Under the pieces are notes generated by a model. It was not told where the DNA came from. It saw only the letters and a list, made by a program, of their open reading frames with translations, and did not search any database. A stretch of DNA of 64,000 nucleotides from Geobacter sp. AOG2 (GTDB taxonomy: Bacteria; Desulfobacterota; Desulfuromonadia; Geobacterales; Pseudopelobacteraceae), in NCBI RefSeq assembly GCF_019972295.1, contig NZ_BLJA01000001.1:1024049-1088048 (forward strand), given 5' to 3'. Shown here piece after piece: positions 46,756 through 55,074 of the stretch (position 1 is its first letter; the number at the start of each line of letters is the position of its first letter). The position numbers and the translations under genes are program-made.

Positions 46756-47769
46756 ATGGCCTCAATGTTTCCGTTCAAGCTCACACCGAAGGTCCTTGCT
46801 GTTTTATCTGTCCGTGTCGGTCTCCTGCTCCTGTTGGGCTGGTTCCTGGTCTGCACCTTCATTGCTCCGGGAAAGGGTGGCATCGTCCGCGATGTCTCGT
46901 TTCCGCCCGGTAGCGGCATAAAAAAGCTGGCGGCAGAGCTCAAGCAAGACGGCGTTATCCGTAGCGCTTGGCACTTTATACTCCTGGCCCGTTTGCGGGG
47001 GCAGGCGCACCGTCTCAAGGCAGGTGATTATCGCTTCACGGATGCCATGACGCCGGGAGATATCCTGCGCAAACTGGCGACCGGCGATGTGGATTACCAC
47101 CGTTTTGCCCTGCCTGAAGGGTATTCCGTCTACCAGGTTGCGGAGATGTTGGAGCAAAAGGGCTATTTCAAGCGTGATACCTTTCTGGCCGCGTGCCACG
47201 ATACCACCCTGCTGGAACGATTGGGTATCCGCGGAGCCAGCGTCGAGGGGTATCTTTTTCCTGCCACCTATAACCTGGCGCGCAACGGTACGGAGGAACA
47301 GCTGATTACCCAGATGGTGGGTCGGTTCCGGAAGGCTTATGACGATGTGACCACAGAGGGGCGGGGGCAGGGTGGGCTGTCGTCCGACGAGATTGTGACC
47401 CTTGCCTCAATCATTGAAAAAGAGGCGGTCTCTGCCGAAGAAAAACCTTTGATCTCCTCGGTTTTTTACAATCGTTTGCGGCTGGGGATGCCGTTGCAGA
47501 GCGATCCGACTGCGGTTTACGGTGTGCGTGCCTTTTCGGGCAAGGTCACCAAGGCCGACATATGCCGCCGTTCACCGTACAACACCTACCTTGTCAGAGG
47601 GCTTCCGCCCGGTCCCATCGGCAATCCGGGAGCTGACTCCCTCCGTGCCGCACTCCATCCGGCCCGTAGCGATTACCTCTATTTCGTGGCCCGCCAGGAC
47701 GGCACCCACTACTTTTCGCGTACGCTGGAGGAGCATAACCGGGCTGTAGCGCGCTATCTCAAAAACTGA
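46756..47769 (+). CDS. mltG: Endolytic murein transglycosylase MltG
   Basis: A 337-aa inner membrane protein (one N-terminal helix at about 13-35) that cuts nascent glycan strands. A LysM-like segment (YSVYQVAEMLEQKGYF) precedes the YceG catalytic domain with ASIIEKEA, which contains the catalytic glutamate, then SSVFYNRLRLGMPLQSDPTAVYG and the closing GLPPGPIGNPG. ATG 46756 has GGAAAGA upstream and is preferred over a TTG nine codons earlier. Confidence 0.94.
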   Translation: MASMFPFKLTPKVLAVLSVRVGLLLLLGWFLVCTFIAPGKGGIVRDVSFPPGSGIKKLAAELKQDGVIRSAWHFILLARLRGQAHRLKAGDYRFTDAMTPGDILRKLATGDVDYHRFALPEGYSVYQVAEMLEQKGYFKRDTFLAACHDTTLLERLGIRGASVEGYLFPATYNLARNGTEEQLITQMVGRFRKAYDDVTTEGRGQGGLSSDEIVTLASIIEKEAVSAEEKPLISSVFYNRLRLGMPLQSDPTAVYGVRAFSGKVTKADICRRSPYNTYLVRGLPPGPIGNPGADSLRAALHPARSDYLYFVARQDGTHYFSRTLEEHNRAVARYLKN

Positions 47770-47801
47770 CGCTGTTTGTCTCTGTGAAATCCCCATGAAT
47801 A

Positions 47802-47833
47802 AAGCCGGGTGGCCTGTGTCAGGCCCCCGGCTT
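47802..47833 (+). terminator. Terminator after mltG, also facing the small minus-strand gene
   Basis: AAGCCGGG-T-GGCCTG pairs with CAGGCC-CCCGGCTT around TGT, giving a 14-bp stem with one unpaired base. It can serve both strands. Confidence 0.75.
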
Positions 47834-47862
47834 CCTATTTAAGGTTTGTTTGGTTCCAGGCT

Positions 47863-48042
47863 TCAAATGTGAGGCGTGACCTTTTGTACAGAGATCAGAA
47901 ATTGAATGACGCCAACCAGGTTGACAAGCCTCCGGACCAATATAACCCTTTCGTGTTCATCCTTGGTTTGCAGGCATTTCTCGAAAAGATTTTGAAACTG
48001 CTCCACAACAATTTCGATGGAATTCCGTATCTTTTTACCCAT
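47863..48042 (-). CDS. Small helical protein (59 aa), unknown
   Basis: A 59-codon gene (MGKKIRNSIEIVVEQFQNLF...) with a very strong AAAAGGAGG 6 nt before its ATG. The protein is predicted to be almost entirely helical, with an amphipathic first half (E- and K-rich) and a hydrophobic second helix (LVRRLVNLVGVIQFLISV), which could associate with membranes or pair with a partner. It occupies an otherwise empty gap between mltG and an HDOD gene. No family is recognised. Confidence 0.7.
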   Translation of the reverse strand: MGKKIRNSIEIVVEQFQNLFEKCLQTKDEHERVILVRRLVNLVGVIQFLISVQKVTPHI

Positions 48043-48216
48043 ACAAACCTCCTTTTCTGCTTTTGCCGGTTATCCTCTCTCTCTCGAGCCTGATACAACA
48101 AGTTTAACATGGCAATGTGAAGAAAATGTGACGGGAAAGGCAAAAATCTTGAAAACCGTGCCCCCACCAAATGCTTTACGGGTAAAATTCGATGGAGCCG
48201 TGCCACCGGCCCCGTT

Positions 48217-49059
48217 TTAAGCCGCCTGGGTTCCCGCGTCTTCAACAATGATTTCCAGCTCGGCCAGGGTTATTTCCTTGACTCCGAGAAATTGCGCCTC
48301 GGCCGCGCCGACAAGGGCAACCGTGGGATCAGGGCTGAGCGCCTTGCCCGCCTTACGGCAGGCCAGGTTGGCGAGCCTGACGATGACGAGCAAGGTGTCG
48401 TTACCGTCGTACTCGGGTCTGTGATGGTTGATGGCGATGGAGCAATAGGCTTCGGGCAGGCTCCATGAGGACATCAGGCGATGTCCCACGTCTTCATGCA
48501 TGGTGTCCAGTATCTCATTGATGAGAATCTCCGAGACATTGGCCTTTGCCCCACTGGTTTGCAGGATTTCGTCCAGGGCTTTGATGATCGCCAATTTGCC
48601 GATGTCGTGCAGGAGCCCGCCCATGAATGCCTCGGTCGCAAGCGAGGCATAGCCGGTCTTGGAGGCAAGCCACTTGGCTCCTGTGGCGCAGGAGAGAGCA
48701 TGGTCCCATAGTCGCTGCATGGCATTGTCCAGAATCGGATTGCAGGATCGGTATTGTTCGACCTGGGATGCCATCATCACAAGGTTGGCTATCTCCTGTG
48801 CCCCCAGCCGAACGACGGCATCCTTGATGGTGCCCACCTTGGAGAGTCCGGTATAAAAGGATGAGTTGCCTACCTTCAGGACCTGGCTGGCAAGAGACTG
48901 ATCCTCGCTGATCAGCAGGATAACCTCTTCTATGCGAAAGTTCCGGTCGAGGATCATCTGCTGGAGTTTTACCGCCACCGAATGAAAGACCGGCAGGCCT
49001 CGCAGATCTCCGGCAAGTCGGTCTCTGATAAGTTCTACGAGAGGTTTTTCCGTAGTCAT
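48217..49059 (-). CDS. HDOD-domain signalling protein, coupled to a pilus/secretion ATPase
   Basis: A 280-aa HDOD protein. The domain covers most of the chain: LPVFHSVAVKLQQMI near the start, ISEDQSLASQVLKVGNSSFY, HDIGKLAIIKAL around residue 150 and INHHRPEYDG around 210. The HD pair is retained, and HDOD proteins are mostly scaffolds. Its ATG overlaps the stop of the upstream PilB-like gene (ATGA), so both are translated together, pointing to a role in pilus or secretion control. Confidence 0.87.
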   Translation of the reverse strand: MTTEKPLVELIRDRLAGDLRGLPVFHSVAVKLQQMILDRNFRIEEVILLISEDQSLASQVLKVGNSSFYTGLSKVGTIKDAVVRLGAQEIANLVMMASQVEQYRSCNPILDNAMQRLWDHALSCATGAKWLASKTGYASLATEAFMGGLLHDIGKLAIIKALDEILQTSGAKANVSEILINEILDTMHEDVGHRLMSSWSLPEAYCSIAINHHRPEYDGNDTLLVIVRLANLACRKAGKALSPDPTVALVGAAEAQFLGVKEITLAELEIIVEDAGTQAA

Positions 49060-50960
49060 TGCGTAACTCCCAGTATTCTTCGAAGCTCACCAAGCGGGCG
49101 CGGTTTTCCCAAGCGCGGAAGATCGGTGATGATCTCCTTCATGGAGATCAGGCCTTGCGCCGCTTTCACAATACCATCCTCGACGAGCGTCACCATGCCC
49201 GAAGTTTCGATGCTGATCTTGCGGATATCGTAGGAGCTCTTGTTGTTCAGGATGGCGTTTTTAACCATTTCGTTCATCACCAGCAGCTCGAATACGCCGA
49301 CCCTGCCACGATAGCCGCTGAAACGGCAGGATTTACATCCCCGGCCGATTTTGAACTCAGCTCCGACCAGATCGTTGGGCGACACGCCCAGGCGGGACAG
49401 ATCGAGAGGGGTGGGGATATAGGTCTCGGCACAGTCGGGGCAGACTCGGCGGAGCAGGCGTTGCGCCACCACGCAGACTACGGTGGAGGAGATCAGGAAT
49501 GCCTCTATCTCCATGTTCATCAGGCGGATCAGACCGCCGATGCTGTCTTCAGTGTGAAAGGTCGTCAGCACTTTGTGGCCGGTCAGAGCCGCCTGGATGG
49601 CGGTCTCGGCAGAAAAATGGTCACGGATCTCGCCCAAGACGATGATGTCTGGGTCCTGGCGCACGATGTGGCGCAGAGTTTCCTCAAAGGTTACGCCAAT
49701 CTTGGGGTTTATGGAACACTGGGTGATGCCGTCAATGATGTATTCCACCGGGTCTTCGGCGGTAATGATGCTGGTGTTGATATTGTTCAGATAGTTGACG
49801 CAACTGTACATGGTACTGGTTTTGCCCGACCCGGTGGGTCCGGTGATGATCATGACGCCGGTGGGGACCTCCAGGGCCTCGTAGATGAAATGTTCCAGCA
49901 TGCGCGGGGCCATCCCGATCTCCCTGATGTCCAGCAAGGTACCCTTGTTGTTCAGGAGTCTCAGAACGATCTTCTCACCGTAGATGGTGATGAAGAAGGA
50001 AACGCGCATGTCAAGGTTAATGCCGTGCTTGGCGCTGGCGAACAGGATGCGGCCGTCCTGGTGACGGCGCCGTTCGGCGATGTCGGCCTGGGCCATGACC
50101 TTGATCCTGCTGGTGAGTTGGGGGGCGATTTCCTTGGGGAAGTCCTTGTGCTGCTGCATGACGCCGTCGCAACGGAGCCGGATGCGCAGGCGATCCTTCA
50201 GCGGTTCGATATGGATGTCGCTGGCGCATTCTTCAATGGCTTCCTCAAAGAGGGCATTGATCATGCCGATGATGGTGGATTCGTCGGAGATGGCCGGTTG
50301 GCTTGATGTCCGCTCCAGGGCGGCGAGATTCTCCAGGATCGACTCGCGGGGGGCAATGGCGATTTTCAGGCTCTGCCCCAGTATGCTCCTGGCCACATCC
50401 TGAGCCTTTTGGTCCAGGGGGTCGGAGAGCGCCAGAACGATGGAGTCGCCGTCACGTCTGACCGGCACGAACTTATGTTCGCGGCAGATATTGAGTGGTA
50501 TGGCGGCAAGGAGGGACCGGTCTAATGTGACAAAGCTCAGTTCAACGAGAGGATAGCCGAGTTGGTAGGCGAGGGTCTCCAGCAACCGACGTTCCTCGAT
50601 GAAACCCCGTTCCACCAGGATTTCGCCGAGCCGTTTTTTGCCTAACAGCTCTTTCTGAATCCCCAGGGCCTGCTGGAGGTCTGTTTCCCTCAGGTAGCCC
50701 AGTTCCAGAAGAAGGTCGCCGAGGCGGATGTTCATCTGGTTGCTGCGCAGGGTATTCTGGAGTTGTTCCTGGGTCACGTAGCCCAGGTCCAGAAGGGTGT
50801 CCATCATGGTCCGGGGGGTGGTGAGTTTCGAACGGACCCTGGTAGCGTAGGAGAGTTGCCGTTCATCGATGACGCCGTCTTTCAACAGGAGCGCCGAGAT
50901 GAGGCCCGTACTTTCAATGGGTGGGGATGTTGTCGGACTGCTGATGCTTGTTTGGGTCAT
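49056..50960 (-). CDS. GspE/PilB-family assembly ATPase
   Basis: A 634-aa hexameric ATPase of the type II secretion/type IV pilus superfamily. Two N-terminal helical MshEN-like regions (about 30-220; such domains can bind cyclic di-GMP) are followed by Walker A GPTGSGKT and Walker B region IVLGEIRD. The zinc tetracysteine module (VCPDC...GCKSC) follows near residue 510. No other pilus gene is adjacent except the HDOD gene. Whether it serves pili or secretion cannot be decided from this window. Confidence 0.9.
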   Translation of the reverse strand: MTQTSISSPTTSPPIESTGLISALLLKDGVIDERQLSYATRVRSKLTTPRTMMDTLLDLGYVTQEQLQNTLRSNQMNIRLGDLLLELGYLRETDLQQALGIQKELLGKKRLGEILVERGFIEERRLLETLAYQLGYPLVELSFVTLDRSLLAAIPLNICREHKFVPVRRDGDSIVLALSDPLDQKAQDVARSILGQSLKIAIAPRESILENLAALERTSSQPAISDESTIIGMINALFEEAIEECASDIHIEPLKDRLRIRLRCDGVMQQHKDFPKEIAPQLTSRIKVMAQADIAERRRHQDGRILFASAKHGINLDMRVSFFITIYGEKIVLRLLNNKGTLLDIREIGMAPRMLEHFIYEALEVPTGVMIITGPTGSGKTSTMYSCVNYLNNINTSIITAEDPVEYIIDGITQCSINPKIGVTFEETLRHIVRQDPDIIVLGEIRDHFSAETAIQAALTGHKVLTTFHTEDSIGGLIRLMNMEIEAFLISSTVVCVVAQRLLRRVCPDCAETYIPTPLDLSRLGVSPNDLVGAEFKIGRGCKSCRFSGYRGRVGVFELLVMNEMVKNAILNNKSSYDIRKISIETSGMVTLVEDGIVKAAQGLISMKEIITDLPRLGKPRPLGELRRILGVTQ

Positions 50961-51123
50961 GGAGCCCTCACGGTCTCAACGAGTGCATTTTGAGACAGAG
51001 ATTACACTCATTAAGATGGGGAAATCAATGTATTTTCCTCCTCCCGGCTTATTTTGCCCCCGCATTTGAAGTCTCCGGTTAACAGGGGCGCCGTCCCTCC
51101 CCCATAGACGCAGTTGAAGGCTT

Positions 51124-52296
51124 TCAGAGGTTCTGCAAACCCTTGGGGATGATGTCTATGACCGTAACCTCGGGAGGCGCCAGCAGACGTAATGGCGGCC
51201 CCCATGTGCCGCTGCCGCGGGATACGTGAATAAGCGAGTTCCCCGGGGTGGCGGTCGTTCCGCACGGGATCGGGTACTGAAGACGCACCAGCAGGTTAAA
51301 GGGGAATATCTGTCCTTTGTGGACGTGGCCGGACAGTTGCAGATCGAAAAGACCGTCGCTGGTTGCCGGCACATCCGGCCGGTGTTTGAGCAGGAGGCAA
51401 AAACGATCCTGGGGGACGGACTTCAGAAGTGCCTGTTCCGAAAGGGGAGGAGCGGGAACGCCCATGCGCAGTCCGGCCGGATCGTCAACACCGCTGATGG
51501 CGATGCCATTGGCGAGGGTGGCGGTCTGGTTGCGAAGCACGGTAAAGCCGGCCGTGCGTGTGAAGGCTAGAGCCTGGTTCAGTCCGGCATAGAACTCGTG
51601 GTTGCCGGTTACGGCGAATTTCCCACCGGGTGCTTCAATCGACGCCAACATATCCGCCAGCCTGTTCTGGTGGGAAATGATGTCTTCGCGGCTGAGCCTG
51701 CCGTCCACCAGATCGCCGGTGGATACCAGGATGTCGGGCCGGGCCGCACGGATGGCCGCCAGGATACCGTTCAGCCGCGATTCACGAAACAGGAGACCGA
51801 TGTGGACATCGGAAATCTGCGCAATCCTGATCCGGCCTGCCGATGGCGAGAGCTTGGCGGTAGTAACCATGACATGGTCGGTCCTGATGCGCCGCGCGTC
51901 GTAGAAGGCGTAGACGCCGGCAATGAGTGCGATGACCAACGCGACCGAACAGGTGACGGCAGCGTTCATGAACCAGGGGGTGGCAGTTCCGCGAAGGCGA
52001 TTCATTAGCCAGGCGACGAGCCGGAGCGCATCGCATGCCAGCAAGGTCGAGGCGAAGATGAAGAGAACTCCCATCCAGGTGTAGCCGGGCCAAGCCAGGA
52101 AGAGTGCGCTCCGTTCCAGTCCGGCGCTCTCAGCCAGACGCACCAATATAGGTGCGGCAACCATCAGGATCATCCATGCAGCCAGTACAATGGTGGCGGC
52201 GGTATGGTTCGACAGGAATGCGCCGCGCAGCCTGACAAAGGCATAGGCATGCATGCCGCCGTAGAGGCTTAGGAAGGTGATCAGGAAGAGGGACAT
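51124..52296 (-). CDS. Membrane-anchored metallophosphoesterase
   Basis: A 390-aa protein with four hydrophobic segments in residues 1-130 and a calcineurin-like phosphoesterase domain after. Metal-binding motifs are in order: [23 protein letters not shown] and [13 protein letters not shown]. This arrangement matches YkuE/YaeI-type phosphoesterases. The substrate is unknown; family members act on phospholipids such as UDP-diacylglucosamine or lipid headgroups. The start overlaps the end of rnhB by 16 bp. Confidence 0.87.
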   Translation of the reverse strand: MSLFLITFLSLYGGMHAYAFVRLRGAFLSNHTAATIVLAAWMILMVAAPILVRLAESAGLERSALFLAWPGYTWMGVLFIFASTLLACDALRLVAWLMNRLRGTATPWFMNAAVTCSVALVIALIAGVYAFYDARRIRTDHVMVTTAKLSPSAGRIRIAQISDVHIGLLFRESRLNGILAAIRAARPDILVSTGDLVDGRLSREDIISHQNRLADMLASIEAPGGKFAVTGNHEFYAGLNQALAFTRTAGFTVLRNQTATLANGIAISGVDDPAGLRMGVPAPPLSEQALLKSVPQDRFCLLLKHRPDVPATSDGLFDLQLSGHVHKGQIFPFNLLVRLQYPIPCGTTATPGNSLIHVSRGSGTWGPPLRLLAPPEVTVIDIIPKGLQNL

Positions 52297-52931
52297 GGGA
52301 TGTGTTCCTTGACGCCGCCGAAGCTCAGGCGGTGGACCGGCGAAGGGCCGAGCCGCCGGATGGCTTCAAGATGGGCGGCAGAGCCGTACCCCTTGTGACC
52401 GGCAAAGCCGTAGCCGGGGTGGATGGCATCCAGTTCCCGCATCAGGCGGTCACGGGTGACCTTGGCGATGATCGAGGCGGCTGCGATGGAGAGACTGAGG
52501 GAATCCCCCTTTTTGACGGTCTTCTGGGGAATGGGGGACTCGATGGGCGTGATGCCGTCGATAAGGATGAAGTGAGGCTGGACCGACAGGGTGGAGACCG
52601 CTTCCAGCATGGCGTGACGGGTGGCTTGCAGGATATTGATGCGGTCGATCAACTCCGGGCTGCCCATGCCGACGCCGATGGCCAGGGCCTGAGCCTGGAT
52701 GGTGTCGAAAAGGCGCTCTCGGGTTTCCGGCGAAAGTTTTTTTGAATCATCGACTCCGGGGATGCGCATCCCCTCGGGTAGGATGACAGCTGCTGCAACC
52801 ACGGGGCCGGCCAGGGGGCCGCGCCCGGCCTCGTCCACGCCGGCGACCAGGGCAAAGCCCCGGTTGCGGGCGTGCTGCTCCAATGCCAGGGTATCCAGAG
52901 GAGGGGCGACGAAGAGTTCCGTTTGGTGCAT
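52281..52931 (-). CDS. rnhB: Ribonuclease HII
   Basis: A 216-aa endonuclease that removes RNA from RNA-DNA hybrids. The active-site motif [12 protein letters not shown] is near residue 32, followed by DDSKKL and the [13 protein letters not shown] block with the last catalytic aspartate. The ATG at 52931 is chosen. A GTG at 52988 would use codons that come from the inserted segment between rplS and rnhB, and the two halves of a split terminator lie between. It normally follows rplS directly. Confidence 0.94.
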   Translation of the reverse strand: MHQTELFVAPPLDTLALEQHARNRGFALVAGVDEAGRGPLAGPVVAAAVILPEGMRIPGVDDSKKLSPETRERLFDTIQAQALAIGVGMGSPELIDRINILQATRHAMLEAVSTLSVQPHFILIDGITPIESPIPQKTVKKGDSLSLSIAAASIIAKVTRDRLMRELDAIHPGYGFAGHKGYGSAAHLEAIRRLGPSPVHRLSFGGVKEHIPCPSS

Positions 52932-53139
52932 GGTCGGTCCCGGAATCAAAAAAGCCCCGCTGAACAAGTCTTTGTCCTTTTGGGGCACATAGTAATATGT
53001 TGATATGTAAAATAATTGCTTTGCGACAGTCGAAAGCCCTGTGCCGACATTAGCAAAAAAAATAGCAATTCGTCTATAGGTATTTTCACAGGACTAATTT
53101 GATGTGACGTCGAAACCCATGCACTATTGGAGTGGATAT

Positions 53140-53388
53140 TTACTTGAAACTATGGGGCCGGAGTGAGCCAATATTTATTGCGGCCTCAAGCTTGTCAACC
53201 GCTTGGCATAATTTATCGAGATGTTTCTCCCAATCGGCGGGACATGCCAACTCTTTTTTCCCATCAGAGACACCTCTGATTCCAATCATTGGAACAGAGA
53301 ACTTTTGACAGGCTCTCCAGGCTGAAAATGTTTCCATGTCAACCATATCAGCTTTAATATTATAGTACGGCTCTCCAGAAATAATGCT
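53140..53388 (-). pseudogene. 3' remnant of an MTA/SAH nucleosidase-type phosphorylase
   Basis: The frame encodes the last 80 or so residues of a purine nucleosidase/phosphorylase of the MTAN superfamily. KADMVDMETFSAWRAC is the conserved substrate-binding METxxx region, and GIRGVSDG follows. Everything N-terminal (about 170 residues) is missing: the frame begins right after the stop of the neighbouring selenoprotein-like gene, in the same frame. An ATG at 53346 could express a 68-aa piece, but it would lack the catalytic domain. Confidence 0.75.
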
Positions 53389-53691
53389 TTATTTGCATCC
53401 TGCAAATCCCAGAAATATAAACTTAGTGCCGATTCCGCCAGTCACTACATCGATGCGTGCACCGGCAGTTCCTTTGATTGCGCGATGAATGTATACTGAT
53501 ATTCCATTAAGGTTTATCGTTTCGTATTCTTCGTTTTCAAATGTTTCCGGTGTTCCCAATCGCACGGATGGGATGTCTCTCTCTTGAGCTCCGCCTCAAC
53601 TGTAACAAATCTGTTTATTCAGACTGACAGTTACTTTGTTACCTTTTTCAGCAATGATTTTCTGCGCTTTCAAGGTTACCTTCATATTCAT
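53389..53691 (-). CDS. Candidate small selenoprotein with CxxU-GG motif (HesB/CC-Se-like)
   Basis: A 100-codon frame interrupted only by UGA at 53596-53598 (codon 32). Upstream: ATG with AAGGGAG at a good distance, then MNMKVTLKAQ...VTVSLNKQICYS. Downstream: GGAQERDIPSVRLGTP...GISVYIHRAIKG...FLGFAGCK and TAA. Both sides read as one beta-rich protein. With UGA as selenocysteine the motif is C-Y-S-U-G-G, a redox-type CxxU followed by GG as in small HesB-like or CC/Se-motif selenoproteins. A hairpin with a bulged U and G in its apical loop lies about 22 nt downstream, as a bacterial SECIS should. The alternative is a pseudogene with a nonsense codon, since both neighbours are remnants. The intact frame on both sides argues against that. 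Confidence 0.68.
53554..53573 (-). promoter_or_regulatory. SECIS-like hairpin of the candidate selenoprotein
   Basis: In the mRNA UCCCAUC pairs with GAUUGGGA, a 7-bp stem with a single bulged U on the 3' side and the loop CGUGC. The loop begins 30 nt after the UGA and has G at its second position, consistent with the bacterial SECIS pattern. Confidence 0.55.
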
Positions 53692-53751
53692 CTCATCTCC
53701 CTTCTGACTGAAACCGTGATGTGAACTCGACTATATTGGGGGCCGCCAAAA

Positions 53752-53970
53752 TCAGGCTACTGTTTTTTCAAATTGTTCAAGGGCTTCCAGAACAATGCTT
53801 CCATAGGCCTGGGAGGGTCCACCACTCATCAAGATAGCGACACTGATGGTTTCTAAAATCTTCTGGCGCGATGCACCAGCTTTTAAAGCATCATGAATAT
53901 GAAAGGTTATACAGCCTTCACAACGGGAGCTGATGGCAATTCCCAAAATGATGAGTTTTTTATCGCAGAA
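53752..53970 (-). pseudogene. 5'-truncated carboxymuconolactone decarboxylase (AhpD-like) remnant
   Basis: The frame encodes DKKLIILGIAISSRCEGC...HIHDALKAGASRQKILETIS, the conserved core and C-terminus of the CMD/AhpD family with its CxxC-like CEGC and the following histidine. About 40 N-terminal residues are missing. A TAG at 53971-53973 closes the frame upstream and only a TTG (53946) is available as a start. Intact family members are about 105-115 aa. Probably non-functional. Confidence 0.7.
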
Positions 53971-53997
53971 CTATATGCTATGTAGCTCCGTAAACGC

Positions 53998-54048
53998 AAC
54001 ATTGCTGCCTCCACCGAGCGTTAGCAGTCGATGATAAGCAGCAATGTT
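53998..54048. repeat. 11-bp inverted repeat inside the insert
   Basis: AACATTGCTGC and GCAGCAATGTT, separated by 29 nt, near the rplS-side edge of the insert. No T-run follows on either strand. It was compared with integron attC boxes and does not fit them. Confidence 0.5.
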
Positions 54049-54110
54049 TGTTAAAAATAAAAAAGTTACTAGTTTTTGAACTCCGCTGAGCGGGGCTTTT
54101 TCGGTTCTTC

Positions 54111-54467
54111 TCAGGCTCCGGCGATATATTTCTTCTCGCGGATACGGGCCGCCTTGCCGCGCAGTTTGCGCAGGTAGTAGAGCTTGGCACGGCGGACATG
54201 GCCGCGGATAACGACCTCAATGGCCTCGATGCTGGGGGAGTGCAGCGGGAATACCCTCTCGACGCCGATGCCGTTGGATATCTTGCGCACCGTGAAAGAC
54301 TCCCGGATGCCGCCGTTCTGGCGGGCGATCACCACGCCCTGGTAGGCCTGGAGGCGGCGTTTGTCGCCTTCAACGATCGCGACCTGCACCTTGACGGTGT
54401 CCCCGACCTTGAAAGGGGGGATGTTTTTCTTCATTTGTTCAAATTCCAGAATATCGATGGTGTTCAT
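54111..54467 (-). CDS. rplS: 50S ribosomal protein L19
   Basis: A 118-aa L19 protein located at the 30S-50S interface. The conserved segments [53 protein letters not shown] and [22 protein letters not shown] are all present. AGGAGGAAAGCACCC precedes its ATG. It is the last translation gene of the rpsP-trmD block before the inserted segment. Confidence 0.98.
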   Translation of the reverse strand: MNTIDILEFEQMKKNIPPFKVGDTVKVQVAIVEGDKRRLQAYQGVVIARQNGGIRESFTVRKISNGIGVERVFPLHSPSIEAIEVVIRGHVRRAKLYYLRKLRGKAARIREKKYIAGA

Positions 54468-54500
54468 GGGTGCTTTCCTCCTCTATGTATCTGCTTCCTG

Positions 54501-55073
54501 TTAAAGTGCCTCTTGTTGTATTCCCCTCAGGCGGTCGAGCATTATGGCCGCCGCCGAACGGACCGAGAGGTGATTGTAAAATCCTGTGCCCGCGATAGGC
54601 TCAAGAATATGATCCGCCGCGGCAAAACATTCATCCGTCAGGCCCCATCCGGTACCCAAAAGGAGCAGGTGCGGTTGGTCAGTCTCGGCCAACATCCGTC
54701 TGAAGGACGTAAAGGTAATGCTATCCGGCCGTTGCGTCGCGCCGGTGATGATCGTCTTAACTGGTTTGGCGAATCCGGCCTGGAGATCGTTGACGGCCGC
54801 TTCCAGGTCCGTGCAGACCCGGACGATGCCGAGCGCCTCGCGGCGATCCGGGTTGTAGTCCGCACCCCATCCCGTCTGCCAGTGGCCGGTGATGCGCTCC
54901 GCAAGGTTGCGCTGCTCGATGGATGGGGTCACGATATAAAATCGCTCCAGTCCAAAGGTGCGCGACGAACGAGCGATATCATGCAAGTCCAGATTGGTCA
55001 GGGCGGTGGTGACCACCTCGCGCCGTTTGTTGTAGACCGGGTGATGCAGCAGTGCTATCGCCAGGTTTAGCAT
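54501..55073 (-). CDS. SPOUT-type RNA methyltransferase (PF09936-like)
   Basis: A 190-aa protein resembling the SAM-dependent RNA methyltransferase family often encoded between trmD and rplS. Segments: ALLHHPVYNKRREVVTTALTNLDLHDIARS (N-terminus) and LLLLGTGWGLTDE and the FYNHLSVRSAAAIMLDRL C-terminal knot region, where SAM is bound in SPOUT proteins. The target nucleotide is not known. The ATG at 55073 follows the trmD stop by one base; a longer frame overlapping trmD is rejected. Confidence 0.85.
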   Translation of the reverse strand: MLNLAIALLHHPVYNKRREVVTTALTNLDLHDIARSSRTFGLERFYIVTPSIEQRNLAERITGHWQTGWGADYNPDRREALGIVRVCTDLEAAVNDLQAGFAKPVKTIITGATQRPDSITFTSFRRMLAETDQPHLLLLGTGWGLTDECFAAADHILEPIAGTGFYNHLSVRSAAAIMLDRLRGIQQEAL

Positions 55074-55074
55074 G

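Larger units (their letters stand above)
52957..54089. other. Insert of about 1.1 kb between rplS and rnhB, flanked by 7-bp direct repeats
   Basis: Both edges carry CCGCTGA in direct orientation (52957-52963 and 54083-54089). The outer flanks are AAAAAAGCCC on the left and GCGGGGCTTTTT on the right. Joined at the repeat, they form a perfect rho-independent terminator (GCCCCGC-TGA-GCGGGGC with flanking A- and T-runs). This implies insertion of the intervening DNA into the rplS terminator with a short target duplication. The interior is AT-richer, has no transposase and no terminal inverted repeats that I can see, and carries two gene remnants and a candidate selenoprotein gene. Confidence 0.6.

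Noticed and set aside
53998-54048. Inverted repeat as a possible integron attC site
   Set aside because: The RYYYAAC and GTTRRRY boxes do not match and no integrase is nearby.
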